A program made the translations under genes and the position numbers. The notes under the pieces were generated by a model, which was not told the origin of the DNA, made no database searches, and worked only from the letters and a program-made list of their open reading frames with translations. Shown here piece after piece: positions 17,104 to 25,633 of a stretch of 64,000 bases of DNA; position 1 is the first letter of the stretch, and every line of letters begins with the position of its first letter. The DNA lies in the NCBI GenBank assembly GCA_964625335.1, contig CAZVBE010000004.1, forward strand, positions 1-64,000, given 5' to 3'. Source of the DNA: CAZGUG01 sp964625335. GTDB lineage: Bacteria > Bacillota > Clostridia > Ch29.

Positions 17104-19896
17104 ATGGATTATGGCAAATCGCTAAACCTACCGAAAACAGATTTTCCCATGAGGGCAAATCTGCCTTCAAAGGAGCCGGAAATTATTGACTTTTGGGAAA
17201 AGAAAGATATATACAATAAAAATCTCGAAAAATTTGCCGGCAGAAAAAAGTTTATTCTTCATGACGGTCCGCCCTATGCCAATGGTGACATTCACCTGGG
17301 TCAGACCCTGAACAAGATACTCAAGGATTTAATAATAAAATCAAAGTCAATGGACGGTTTTTGCGCCCCCTATGTACCCGGCTGGGATACCCACGGACTG
17401 CCTATAGAGACCCAGGCTATAAAAAAGCTTGGTATTAACAGGCATGACAAGTCAATACCCGAATTCCGGGCACTTTGCGAAGAGTTTGCACTGAAATATG
17501 TAGACTTGCAGAGGAACGAATTCAAAAGGCTTGGGGTCCGCGGAGACTGGGAGAATCCCTACCTTACATTAAAACCCGAGTACGAGGCAAAACAGATTGA
17601 GGTTTTCGGAGAGATGGCGAAGAAGGGTTATATATACAAGGGATTAAAACCGGTGTATTGGTGCCCCGATTGTGAAACAGCGCTGGCGGAAGCCGAAATC
17701 GAATACGGCGACCGTAAAACCCATTCAATTTATGTGAACTTTCCTGTGACTGAGGATAAGGGATTATTTCAAAAACATACCGGCAGTCTTGACAATGTAT
17801 TTATGATGATTTGGACCACAACTCCCTGGACGCTTCCGGCAAACCTGGCAATTGCGTTAAATCAAAAGCTGATATACGTTCTTGTGGAAATGGAAGGCAC
17901 ATATTATCTGGTTGCAAAGGATAAGCTGGATGAGGTGCGGGATGTGGGCAAAGCAAAGGAATACAGGGTATTGGCCGAGTATCCGGGTAAGGAACTGGAA
18001 GGCGTTGTATGCAAACATCCCTTTATTGACAGGGATTCCCTGGTTATACTGGGGGACCACGTAACCCTTGAGCAGGGAACCGGGTGCGTTCACACCGCGC
18101 CGGGCCACGGCGAAGAGGACTTTGTGGTGGGGATGAAATACGGACTGCCGGCTTTAAACCCGGTGGATGACCGGGGTTATTTTACAAAGGAAGCAGGCAA
18201 ATACCAGGATATGTACTACGAAAAGGCAAACGATGTCATTGTAAAAGATTTGATAGATACAGGGTTTATGTATGCAAACTCGACAATGATGCATTCATAT
18301 CCCCACTGCTGGCGGTGTAAGGGTCCGGTGATCTTCAGGGCAACCGAACAGTGGTTTGCTTCGGTGGAGGGATTTAGGGACCAAACCCTGAAGGCCATAA
18401 AGGGTGTCCGCTGGATTCCTTCCTGGGGCGAGGAACGGATAACCAATATGGTAAGGGACAGGGCTGACTGGTGCATTTCACGGCAGAGGGTATGGGGCGT
18501 GCCGATACCCATATTCTACTGTGAAAAATGCGGCCGTCATCTGGTAAACGATACCACCATAAACGCGGTAAAGGAATTGTTTGCCAGAGAAGGTTCAAAT
18601 GCATGGTTTGAAAAGAGCGCCGGGGAAATACTTCCCAAGGGCTTTAGGTGCGGAGACTGTGAAGGCGAAAGTTTCAGCAAGGAAACGGATACGATGGATG
18701 TGTGGTTTGATTCCGGCTCCAGCCATGCTGCGGTACTGGAAACCACTCCGGGTCTTGAATGGCCGTCTACAATGTACCTGGAAGGCAGCGACCAGCACAG
18801 GGGATGGTTCCAGTCCTCACTGCTGACAGCGGTTGCCACCCGGGGCAGGGCGCCCTATGAGGAAGTACTGACCCATGGGTTTGTGGTGGACGGAGAAGGC
18901 AGAAAGATGTCAAAATCCCTTGGGAACGGTATGGACCCATTGGAAGTGATAGAAGAATACGGAGCGGATGTGCTCAGACTGTGGGTTGCCTCCGCCGATT
19001 ATAAAACGGATATAAGAATATCGCCTCAGATATTGAAACAGCTGTCCGAGGTATACAGAAAGATAAGAAACACCTCCCGGTTTATGCTGGGTAACCTGTA
19101 TGATTTTGACCCATCCAAAGACGGGGTTTTATACGACGACCTTCCCGACCTTGACAAGTGGGCACTGCTTAAGGGACAAAGGCTCCTGGAAAAGGTGGTA
19201 AAGGCCTACAGGGATTATGAGTTCCATATATTGTTCTACGCTATTCATCATTTCTGCGTGGTGGACATGAGCAACTTTTACCTTGACGTAATAAAGGACC
19301 GTTTGTATACCTACAGGGCGGATTCCAAAGAAAGGCGTGCGGCACAGACGGTTATGCACGAGCTTTTATCGATATTGGTAAGGCTTATTGCACCGGTTTT
19401 GTCCTTTACGGCGGAAGAGATTTGGCAGTACATGCCGGGAGATAAATCCGACAGGGAGATAAGCGTTCAACTGGAGGAATTCCCGAAGGTTAAGCAGGAG
19501 ATAAAAAACGACGAACTGGAAGCCAAATTCCAGAAAATACTGGATGTCAGGTATGAAGTTTCAAGGGCATTAGAGCGTGCCAGAGCCGATAAGGTGATCG
19601 GACATTCGCTGGATGCAAAGGTTGACCTGTACGCTGATAAAGAACTGCATGATTTTCTCAAATCATTAGAGCAAGAGCTGCCCTTCTTATTTATAGTATC
19701 CCAGGTGGAGATTTGCCCGCCGGGGAGCACAGCAAGCCAGGACGCGGTGGAAGGCGAAGAGCTCAAAAACCTCAAGGTGGCCGTAGCCCAGGCCGAGGGA
19801 CAAAAATGCGCAAGGTGCTGGAACTACAGTACCACGGTGGGGCGGGTGGAAGAACATCCCGGGATATGTGAAAGATGTGCGGCTAATATAGAATAA
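17104..19896 (+). CDS. ileS: Isoleucyl-tRNA synthetase
   Basis: A 930-residue class I synthetase that charges tRNA-Ile. The HIGH-type motif lies in PPYANGDIHLG (about residues 56-66), KMSKS at about 601-605, a CP1 editing domain between them, and a C-terminal zinc finger with CARC and CERC near residue 902 onward. The start at 17104 follows AGGAGTGG; in-frame codons upstream lie inside the T-box. It is controlled by the T-box leader. The bacterial-type length is normal and no anomalies were seen. Confidence 0.97.
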   Translation: MDYGKSLNLPKTDFPMRANLPSKEPEIIDFWEKKDIYNKNLEKFAGRKKFILHDGPPYANGDIHLGQTLNKILKDLIIKSKSMDGFCAPYVPGWDTHGLPIETQAIKKLGINRHDKSIPEFRALCEEFALKYVDLQRNEFKRLGVRGDWENPYLTLKPEYEAKQIEVFGEMAKKGYIYKGLKPVYWCPDCETALAEAEIEYGDRKTHSIYVNFPVTEDKGLFQKHTGSLDNVFMMIWTTTPWTLPANLAIALNQKLIYVLVEMEGTYYLVAKDKLDEVRDVGKAKEYRVLAEYPGKELEGVVCKHPFIDRDSLVILGDHVTLEQGTGCVHTAPGHGEEDFVVGMKYGLPALNPVDDRGYFTKEAGKYQDMYYEKANDVIVKDLIDTGFMYANSTMMHSYPHCWRCKGPVIFRATEQWFASVEGFRDQTLKAIKGVRWIPSWGEERITNMVRDRADWCISRQRVWGVPIPIFYCEKCGRHLVNDTTINAVKELFAREGSNAWFEKSAGEILPKGFRCGDCEGESFSKETDTMDVWFDSGSSHAAVLETTPGLEWPSTMYLEGSDQHRGWFQSSLLTAVATRGRAPYEEVLTHGFVVDGEGRKMSKSLGNGMDPLEVIEEYGADVLRLWVASADYKTDIRISPQILKQLSEVYRKIRNTSRFMLGNLYDFDPSKDGVLYDDLPDLDKWALLKGQRLLEKVVKAYRDYEFHILFYAIHHFCVVDMSNFYLDVIKDRLYTYRADSKERRAAQTVMHELLSILVRLIAPVLSFTAEEIWQYMPGDKSDREISVQLEEFPKVKQEIKNDELEAKFQKILDVRYEVSRALERARADKVIGHSLDAKVDLYADKELHDFLKSLEQELPFLFIVSQVEICPPGSTASQDAVEGEELKNLKVAVAQAEGQKCARCWNYSTTVGRVEEHPGICERCAANIE

Positions 19897-19959
19897 AAAA
19901 GATAAGCGCATTACGCGAATTCCCATAGGGACATTTTATGAACCATGGGTATTTGGTGA

Positions 19960-19986
19960 GGCAGACAGCAGACTAAGCTGTCTGCC
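19960..19986. repeat. Ten-base inverted repeat upstream of the RhuM remnant
   Basis: GGCAGACAGC (19960-19969) and GCTGTCTGCC (19977-19986) form a perfect hairpin with a seven-base loop. No T run follows. It marks the edge of the accessory patch between ileS and the DUF5665 gene. Confidence 0.6.
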
Positions 19987-20429
19987 TTACATACATCGCT
20001 TCGACAGGAGACAATCCGCAAAGCGTTGAAATGCGTTATGAAGACGAAAACATATGGCTCACTCAGAAGATGCTTGCAACTCTATACAACGTAGAGGTTC
20101 ATACCATAAACGAGCATATTTCTAAAATTCATACAGATGGAGAGCTTTCACAGGAGGCAACTATTCGGATTTTCCGAATAGTTCAAACTGAAGGTTCACG
20201 CCAGGTAGCCCGCGAAATACTGCTTTCCGAGCGCAGTTTTTACCAGAAAGTCACATATATATACGCAATCGCTCCTGACTATGATAAAAATGCAAATACA
20301 ACCCACGAGTTCTTTGCTAATGTGCAAAATAAAATGCATTTTGCCGTTCACGGGCAGACTGCCGCCAAAGTAGTTATAACCGCGCCTTTAGGCGGCTTTC
20401 TTTTTTTATATAATGTGAGCCATGGGTAA
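19983..20429 (+). pseudogene. Decayed RhuM-family gene (internal deletion, C-terminal truncation)
   Basis: The 132-codon frame has an N-terminal part typical of RhuM-family proteins (RYEDENIWLTQ, VHTINEHISKI, IRIFRIVQTEGSRQV). It then jumps directly to the later segment LSERSFYQKVT and FFANVQNKMHFAVHGQTAAK. About 90 internal residues of the usual protein are missing, as is the C-terminal third. In-frame similarity extends upstream of the ATG at 20031 to about 19983, with no start codon there. RhuM proteins of about 330 residues are common in mobile regions; their function is unclear. I read this as a remnant. Confidence 0.75.
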
Positions 20430-20449
20430 GGCGGAGCAGTCTTTACTTC

Positions 20450-20734
20450 TCAGTTAATTGTAATATGGATTTCCTTGCCAAGACTGCGGACGATTTTAGT
20501 GACAAAATCCAGTGAGGGGTTGTAGGTACCGCTTTCAAAACGGGATATGTTGGATCTTTGTGTCCCGACACGTAATGCAAGCTCTTCTTGGGTAATGTTT
20601 AGCTGATTCCGGGCATCAATGATTTGTGCGATCAACTCATAACGGGGTTTTAGTTTTTCGTATTCTGCTTTAAATTCCTCGTCCTTCATCAACCTTGCTT
20701 CAATATCTTCTAATTTCACTCCTGCTTTATTCAT
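20450..20734 (-). CDS. XRE-family antitoxin of a HigBA/RelE-type module
   Basis: A 94-residue protein with a C-terminal helix-turn-helix of the XRE/Cro type (TQEELALRVGTQRSNISRFESG, about residues 50-72). It is expected to neutralise the adjacent toxin and repress the shared promoter. The start at 20734 has GAAGGTGT upstream; an in-frame ATG at 20752 has no ribosome site. It overlaps the toxin gene end by eight bases, and the order toxin then antitoxin is that of higBA. The operator is probably the double palindrome at 21082-21112. Confidence 0.88.
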   Translation of the reverse strand: MNKAGVKLEDIEARLMKDEEFKAEYEKLKPRYELIAQIIDARNQLNITQEELALRVGTQRSNISRFESGTYNPSLDFVTKIVRSLGKEIHITIN

Positions 20735-21050
20735 CTTGACACCTTCTTTCATAATATAATTTATAGATTAATGCTTTTTCAAGCTCTCGTTCGGGTGTTT
20801 TATTTGTTTTTTTTACAAAGCCATGCAGCAGTACAAAGGTATTTTTCTCATATAAAAAGTAAAATATCCTCGTAATATCGGATGAAAACTTTACCCGCAG
20901 CTCAAACAGTCCTTTATAGCGTTTGCCCTTGATCGCGGCTGAAAAAGGTTCGCGGATGTTGATGCCCAGTTTCTTAAGCAGCAATATGTCGCTGTATGCT
21001 TTGGCGCGCAGCTTTGGATTCAGCGATAGTAAAAAATCTTCAACAGGGAT
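20727..21050 (-). CDS. RelE/HigB-type toxin with no canonical start codon
   Basis: The family match is clear: FELRVKFSSDITRIFYFLYE and LLHGFVKKTNKTPERELEKA are typical of the phage-derived Gp49-like/HigB group, which cleave mRNA on the ribosome. Similarity runs upstream through PVEDFLLSLNPKLRAKAY, but the frame, open from about 21080, has no ATG, GTG or TTG in that part. The best-placed codon is ATC at 21050, seven bases after the ribosome site AGGGAGG, giving 107 residues. About 12 N-terminal residues of the usual family are absent. It may use a rare start or be inactivated. Confidence 0.65.
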   Translation of the reverse strand: MPVEDFLLSLNPKLRAKAYSDILLLKKLGINIREPFSAAIKGKRYKGLFELRVKFSSDITRIFYFLYEKNTFVLLHGFVKKTNKTPERELEKALIYKLYYERRCQDE

Positions 21051-21081
21051 TTCGCTGCCTCCCTTAATATTATATGCCTGT

Positions 21082-21112
21082 TATGATAATTATGTTATCA
21101 TATACGATAACA
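21082..21112. promoter_or_regulatory. Overlapping palindromes, probable toxin-antitoxin operator
   Basis: TATGATAA/TTATCATA (21082-21089 and 21095-21102) and TGTTATC/GATAACA (21093-21099 and 21106-21112) are two overlapping perfect inverted repeats sharing the TTATC core. They lie just upstream of the toxin on its promoter side. A minus-strand TATAAT lies at 21069-21074. This is the usual arrangement for autoregulation by the antitoxin. Confidence 0.7.
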
Positions 21113-21278
21113 TCCGTCAATGAATATTCACAACCTTTTTAGCTCTGTGTAAAAGAGACACTATCCCTTGTGGGATAATGCCTCTCCTGCTTTTCCCGTA
21201 TAGGTTTTGATTAACTACTTTTTTTATGGCGTATCAGTTGGAAGGCGGCGGGGAAAATTATTTACGGGAGGATGGGGT

Positions 21279-21569
21279 ATGGAAGACCAAACCAAACAAA
21301 TAAATACATTGAGCAGAAAGATACACGAACTGTCACACAATATTGAAAGGGCAAAGATTCTTGAGTATGTAAACCTGATGGAAAATCCCAAAAGGCTGCT
21401 GCTGATAAATTTTGTGGCCGGACTGGCAAGGGGATTAGGTATAGCTGTGGGTTTTTCGGTATTAGGCGCTGTGGCGATACTCATTCTAAGAAGGCTGGTA
21501 GTGTTAAATTTGCCCCTGATAGGCGATTTTATTGCAGAAATTATTAAGCTGGTAAACAGAAGTCTATAA
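21279..21569 (+). CDS. DUF5665 domain-containing membrane protein
   Basis: A 96-residue protein with a charged N-terminal helix, a hydrophobic segment (about residues 48-70, LARGLGIAVGFSVLGAVAIL) and a short C-terminal amphipathic part. It fits the DUF5665 family of Firmicutes, whose function is unknown. The start at 21279 has GGGAGG eight bases upstream; a frame extension to 21207 lacks a ribosome site. It lies 18 bases before the YteA-like gene and is probably co-transcribed with it. Confidence 0.82.
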   Translation: MEDQTKQINTLSRKIHELSHNIERAKILEYVNLMENPKRLLLINFVAGLARGLGIAVGFSVLGAVAILILRRLVVLNLPLIGDFIAEIIKLVNRSL

Positions 21570-21587
21570 AGAAGGGAAGGATCAAAA

Positions 21588-22232
21588 ATGGACAGCAAAA
21601 GCCTCAAGGTATTCAAGGATAAGCTGGAACGGGAAAGGGAAAGCGCAATTAGGACGGTAAAACAGATGGACGATAACGAATTCAATGAATCCCAGGCAGA
21701 ATATACTAAGGAACTGTCGGTTTATGACAATCATCCGGCGGATATCGGCAGCGAGACCTATGAAATGGAAAAGAATCTGGCGCTTAAGAAACAAAACATG
21801 CACAGAATCCAGCAAATAGAACAGGCCCTTGACCGGTTGGAAAAAGGGGAATACGGGATATGTGCCCTGTGCGGACAAGAAATCAGCCATGAACGTTTGG
21901 AAGCTCATCCGGAGTCGGATATTTGCCTTGATTGCTCAAGGGGTACCAGATTACCCGGTGAAAGGATAAGGGAAGGAAGACCCGTTGAGGAAAAATCGCT
22001 TAACTTTCCCTATAACCGGGAGCCGGGCACAGAGAACGACCGGATAATATTCGACGGTGAAGACAGCTGGCAGGCGGTTGCCAGATACAATAGAAGGGAA
22101 GATGACCCAAGCAATCAGACGGGGGATGAACAGGGGCTGTGGGATGAAATTCCTTCGGGGCTGGTGGAGGATATTGACAGGATAAGCAACCGGTACTTTA
22201 AAAATACGCTTGATGAGGAGTATGAGGAATAA
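21588..22232 (+). CDS. TraR/DksA-type zinc finger protein, YteA family
   Basis: A 214-residue cytoplasmic protein with an N-terminal coiled coil (about residues 5-85) and a four-cysteine zinc finger (C92, C95, C113, C116), plus an acidic C-terminal half. The layout matches YteA, a DksA/TraR relative found in spore formers and thought to act on RNA polymerase during sporulation. The C-terminal region (about 120-214) is family-specific. The role is inferred from relatives. Confidence 0.88.
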   Translation: MDSKSLKVFKDKLERERESAIRTVKQMDDNEFNESQAEYTKELSVYDNHPADIGSETYEMEKNLALKKQNMHRIQQIEQALDRLEKGEYGICALCGQEISHERLEAHPESDICLDCSRGTRLPGERIREGRPVEEKSLNFPYNREPGTENDRIIFDGEDSWQAVARYNRREDDPSNQTGDEQGLWDEIPSGLVEDIDRISNRYFKNTLDEEYEE

Positions 22233-22237
22233 CCGGT

Positions 22238-22265
22238 TTTACAAATAGAAGGTTTGTGATAAAAT
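22238..22265 (+). promoter_or_regulatory. Sigma-A promoter of lspA
   Basis: TTTACA (22238-22243), a 16-base spacer and TAAAAT (22260-22265), preceded by TGA to give an extended -10. Confidence 0.7.
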
Positions 22266-22299
22266 CTTTATGGATAAATAAGCTTTCAGGGGGTATTTC

Positions 22300-22746
22300 A
22301 TGACATGGATTATTGCATTATCGGTAGTTGTTGCGGACAGGATATCAAAGTGGATATGCCAGACTTCTTTGCAGCCGCTTGGCTCTGTGCCTGTTATAAA
22401 AGGTATTTTTCATCTGACCTATGTAGAAAACAGAGGGGCAGCCTTTGGCATTTTGCAGAATAAAACCTGGTTTTTTATTCCGGCTACCCTGATAATATTG
22501 GTTATACTGCTATACATGTTGATAAGGGTTAAGACCAACAGCAAATTAATGAGGGTCTCCCTTGCGCTGATAGCCGGAGGGGCTGTTGGGAATCTCATAG
22601 ACAGGATATGGCTGGGTTATGTTGTAGACTTTCTGGACTTCAGGATATGGCCGGTATTTAATATTGCCGACAGTTCCGTAGTTGTCGGGGCGTTAATTCT
22701 GGGATACCTTGTACTTGTAAAGGGTGAAGGTATAAGCTATGGATAA
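22300..22746 (+). CDS. lspA: Lipoprotein signal peptidase II
   Basis: A 148-residue membrane aspartyl protease that removes the signal peptide from lipidated prolipoproteins. It has four transmembrane helices and the two catalytic aspartates D101 (GNLIDR) and D124 (NIADSS). The ATG follows AGGGGGT. It overlaps rluD by eight bases, the conserved lspA-rluD pair. One likely client in this window is the TAXI lipoprotein at 57037-58086. Confidence 0.96.
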   Translation: MTWIIALSVVVADRISKWICQTSLQPLGSVPVIKGIFHLTYVENRGAAFGILQNKTWFFIPATLIILVILLYMLIRVKTNSKLMRVSLALIAGGAVGNLIDRIWLGYVVDFLDFRIWPVFNIADSSVVVGALILGYLVLVKGEGISYG

Positions 22747-23668
22747 ATTTCAGATAGTTGTGGACGGAGCAAACAAAAACGACCGGCTAGACGCATTTTT
22801 AGCAGCAAAGCTGCCGGGACACTCCCGTTCGTCTGTACAAAAGCTTATTGAACATAACCATATTTCGGTAAACGGGCATGAAGCCAGGAGCAATTACAGG
22901 TTAAAGACAGGGGACAGTATAAAGGTTGAAATACACAAACCCGAGACCATACCGGTGAAGGCTGAAAATATTCCCCTTGACATTGTTTATGAGGACGATA
23001 CCCTGCTTGTAGTGAACAAACCGGCCGGTATGGTGGTTCATCCGGCTCCCGGCAATTACAGCGGCACCCTTGTTAACGCACTGCTCTATCACTGTGATAA
23101 TCTGTCGGGTATCAACGGTGTACTAAGGCCGGGAATAGTGCACAGAATTGATAAGGATACGACAGGCCTTATAATGGTGGCAAAGGACGAAGAAACCCAC
23201 AGGCACCTTGCCGGACAGCTTAAGGAGCACAGTATAAACAGAAAGTATATTGCCCTTGTACGGGGAGCCATTGAAGAGGATGAGGGTACTATACAGGCAC
23301 CAATCGGCCGGCATCCCACCAACAGGAAAAAGATGGCTGTTACAGCCCGGAATTCACGGGAAGCCACCACTCATTTCAGTGTTATTAACAGATACGCTGA
23401 ATACACGCTTATTGAAGCAAGGCTTGAGACCGGCAGAACTCACCAGATAAGGGTTCATATGAATTATATCGGGCATCCCGTTGTGGGGGATCCGAAATAC
23501 GGCAGGGAAGGGGAACTGGATGCAAAGAGCCTGCTGCTGCATGCCGCCGTATTAGGCTTTGTCCATCCTGCCCGGAATAAATACATGGAGTTCAATGCGC
23601 CGCTGCCCGGGCATTTTCTCGAAACAATCCGGTCTTTGCAGGATTTCCCGGATGGGGATACCTATTAA
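22739..23668 (+). CDS. RluA-family pseudouridine synthase (RluD-like)
   Basis: A 309-residue enzyme with an N-terminal S4 RNA-binding domain (about residues 12-75) and a catalytic domain containing HRIDKDTTGL with catalytic D138. It converts uridine to pseudouridine in large-subunit rRNA. RluD-like is the best fit by length and context next to lspA, but the exact target cannot be fixed from sequence. Its stop overlaps the converging rqcH gene by four bases. Confidence 0.92.
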   Translation: MDKFQIVVDGANKNDRLDAFLAAKLPGHSRSSVQKLIEHNHISVNGHEARSNYRLKTGDSIKVEIHKPETIPVKAENIPLDIVYEDDTLLVVNKPAGMVVHPAPGNYSGTLVNALLYHCDNLSGINGVLRPGIVHRIDKDTTGLIMVAKDEETHRHLAGQLKEHSINRKYIALVRGAIEEDEGTIQAPIGRHPTNRKKMAVTARNSREATTHFSVINRYAEYTLIEARLETGRTHQIRVHMNYIGHPVVGDPKYGREGELDAKSLLLHAAVLGFVHPARNKYMEFNAPLPGHFLETIRSLQDFPDGDTY

Positions 23669-25443
23669 TCGGCTGTATTATCATTATTAATTTTCCCGAT
23701 TAAACCGATTTCCTCCGCGTCAGGTGTGACAAATATGGTTTTCTGGTTTTTATATATTACATAACCAGGCTTTGCACCCGAGGGTTTCGACACATTCTTT
23801 ACCGCAGTATAATCCACCGGCACGCTGCTGGACTGTCTGGCCTTGCTGTAGTAAGCAGCCAGAAGTGCCGCCTGGTACAGCGTAGTGTCAGGAAGGTCTT
23901 TACCCTCACTTCGTATCAGTACATGGGATCCCGGAATATCCTTCGTATGCAGCCATACATCATCCTTCCGGGCGAACTTCAAAGTAAGGTAGTCGTTCTG
24001 GCGGTTGTTGCGTCCCACAAAAATCGTGAAATTATCCCGGGATATAAAGGCCAGGGGTTTGGATGGGCTGTGCGGCTTTTCCTTAATTTTTCTTCTGTCT
24101 TTGGTTTTTGCTGGTTTTATGTAGCCTCCGCTTTTGAGTTCCAGCCTTATCTCGTGCAATTCCGGCCATAGGGTACATTTTTCAATACTGTAAACAAGGC
24201 TTTCAAGGTAAGAAATTTCTTTCTTTGTACGTCGTATGAGCTTTTTCAGGTTTTCCTTTGCCCTTTTTCCGTGATTGTATTCGCTGAAGAATTTTTGAGC
24301 GTTTTGCAGAGGGGTTAGGTCCGGGTCCAGCTCTATTCTTATCAAAGGCATATCCGGTTTATTATAGTCTTCCAGTATAGCATTGCTGCACCTTTCCTTT
24401 AACCGGTACAGATTTGCGGTTATAAGCTCGCCATAAAGCTTGTAATGGCTCTTATCCTCGGCATCATGGAATTCCTGAAGCCGGTTGTTAAGCTTTTTTG
24501 TGTTTTTCTCGATTAAGGCTTTTACCACCTTGTTCAGCCTGTCCTTTTCCTGGTTTACGGTTTCCAGCATGAGCTTTTGATGATAGAAATTGTCCAGCAT
24601 AGTATTAATGTTCTGTTGTAGTTTGAAGGGCAGATTGAGATGAGTCAGCATAATGGGGCAAAAGTACGCAGCATCGGAATCCCTGTAATAAATAACAGGA
24701 GAGAAATCCCCCTTGTGAATTATATCCCGGAATAAACTGGCGGTATGGCACAGATCCGCTACAGAGCATTCCTCCAGGGGCTTGTCGGGGTCGATACCGC
24801 TCCTTACACAAAACTCCCGTGCCAGAGGTTTCCCAAATCCCTCCAGCGTGTTTGCCACCGCCCTGGCAGCTTTGACTCCAATGTGTATTGAAAATTCCTT
24901 CTCCAACACACCGGTTTCCACACCGGTTAAGTCCAGCTTGGACTGGGAAGGCGGGTATTTATATACCACTCCGGGAAAAACATGCCTGTATGAACTCATT
25001 TCAGGCGTTACCCGTTTTATTGCGTCAATAATTTCCCTGTTCCCGTTAAGAAGTATTATATTGCTGTGCCTGCCCATTACTTCACAAACAAGAATTTTTG
25101 TTCCCTGAACTCCAAGCTCGTCGGTGGTTTTTATGGTGAATTCCAACACACGGTCCATCCCGTGCTGTTTAATAGACACAAGGGTACCACTTCCAAGATG
25201 CTTTCTTAGCAGCATGCAGAACATTGGGGGATGCTGCTGGCTGGATTCTGCTTTGCCTGAAAGGTGAATCCTGGGATTAGACGGATTTGCCGACACGAGG
25301 AGTTTTTGGCGGCCGCCGCCGGTGTGCAGATTAATTAAAAGGGTGTCGGATTGGGGCTGGTATATCCTCTCAATACGGCCCTTTTGCAGTTTGTCTGTAA
25401 GTTCTGACAAAAGGCACTTCATTGCAAAGCCATCAAAGGCCAT
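23665..25443 (-). CDS. rqcH: Rqc2 homologue RqcH (NFACT family, ribosome quality control)
   Basis: A 592-residue protein with an NFACT-N domain, two helix-hairpin-helix and coiled-coil parts in the middle (about residues 180-430) and an NFACT-R domain near the C-terminus (DNFTIFVGRNNRQND, DVWLHTKDIPGSHV). It binds obstructed 50S subunits and recruits tRNA-Ala to add C-terminal alanine tails. Older annotations call this family fibronectin-binding protein. The start at 25443 has AGGTGAT upstream. It is transcribed convergently with rluD and divergently from dapF. Confidence 0.95.
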   Translation of the reverse strand: MAFDGFAMKCLLSELTDKLQKGRIERIYQPQSDTLLINLHTGGGRQKLLVSANPSNPRIHLSGKAESSQQHPPMFCMLLRKHLGSGTLVSIKQHGMDRVLEFTIKTTDELGVQGTKILVCEVMGRHSNIILLNGNREIIDAIKRVTPEMSSYRHVFPGVVYKYPPSQSKLDLTGVETGVLEKEFSIHIGVKAARAVANTLEGFGKPLAREFCVRSGIDPDKPLEECSVADLCHTASLFRDIIHKGDFSPVIYYRDSDAAYFCPIMLTHLNLPFKLQQNINTMLDNFYHQKLMLETVNQEKDRLNKVVKALIEKNTKKLNNRLQEFHDAEDKSHYKLYGELITANLYRLKERCSNAILEDYNKPDMPLIRIELDPDLTPLQNAQKFFSEYNHGKRAKENLKKLIRRTKKEISYLESLVYSIEKCTLWPELHEIRLELKSGGYIKPAKTKDRRKIKEKPHSPSKPLAFISRDNFTIFVGRNNRQNDYLTLKFARKDDVWLHTKDIPGSHVLIRSEGKDLPDTTLYQAALLAAYYSKARQSSSVPVDYTAVKNVSKPSGAKPGYVIYKNQKTIFVTPDAEEIGLIGKINNDNTAD

Positions 25444-25553
25444 AATATCACCTGCTGTCCTAATAGTTGAAATATCAGTGGCAAGTAACCGGTACCCGGT
25501 ACCTGCGAGCTGTTACGTTTAGTATAGCATTTAACGGTATAAAATAAAACGGT

Positions 25554-25581
25554 ATGACACAATAGCCCTGTTTGATATAAT
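25554..25581 (+). promoter_or_regulatory. Sigma-A promoter of dapF
   Basis: ATGACA (25554-25559), a 16-base spacer and TATAAT (25576-25581). A second TATAAT at 25592-25597 has no matching -35 element. Confidence 0.6.
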
Positions 25582-25633
25582 ATTTTTGCAGTATAATGTT
25601 TATATTGAGAATACTGGACAGGGAGTGAAGGCT

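Noticed and set aside
20031..20429. The RhuM-like frame as an intact small gene
   Set aside because: It lacks the central and C-terminal parts of the family, and the similarity begins before its ATG, so it is listed as a pseudogene.
20727..20984. Toxin start at TTG 20984
   Set aside because: Family similarity continues upstream and no ribosome site lies before this TTG.
21162..21177. TATCCC/GGGATA hairpin between the toxin operator and the DUF5665 gene as a terminator
   Set aside because: The stem is short and no T run follows.
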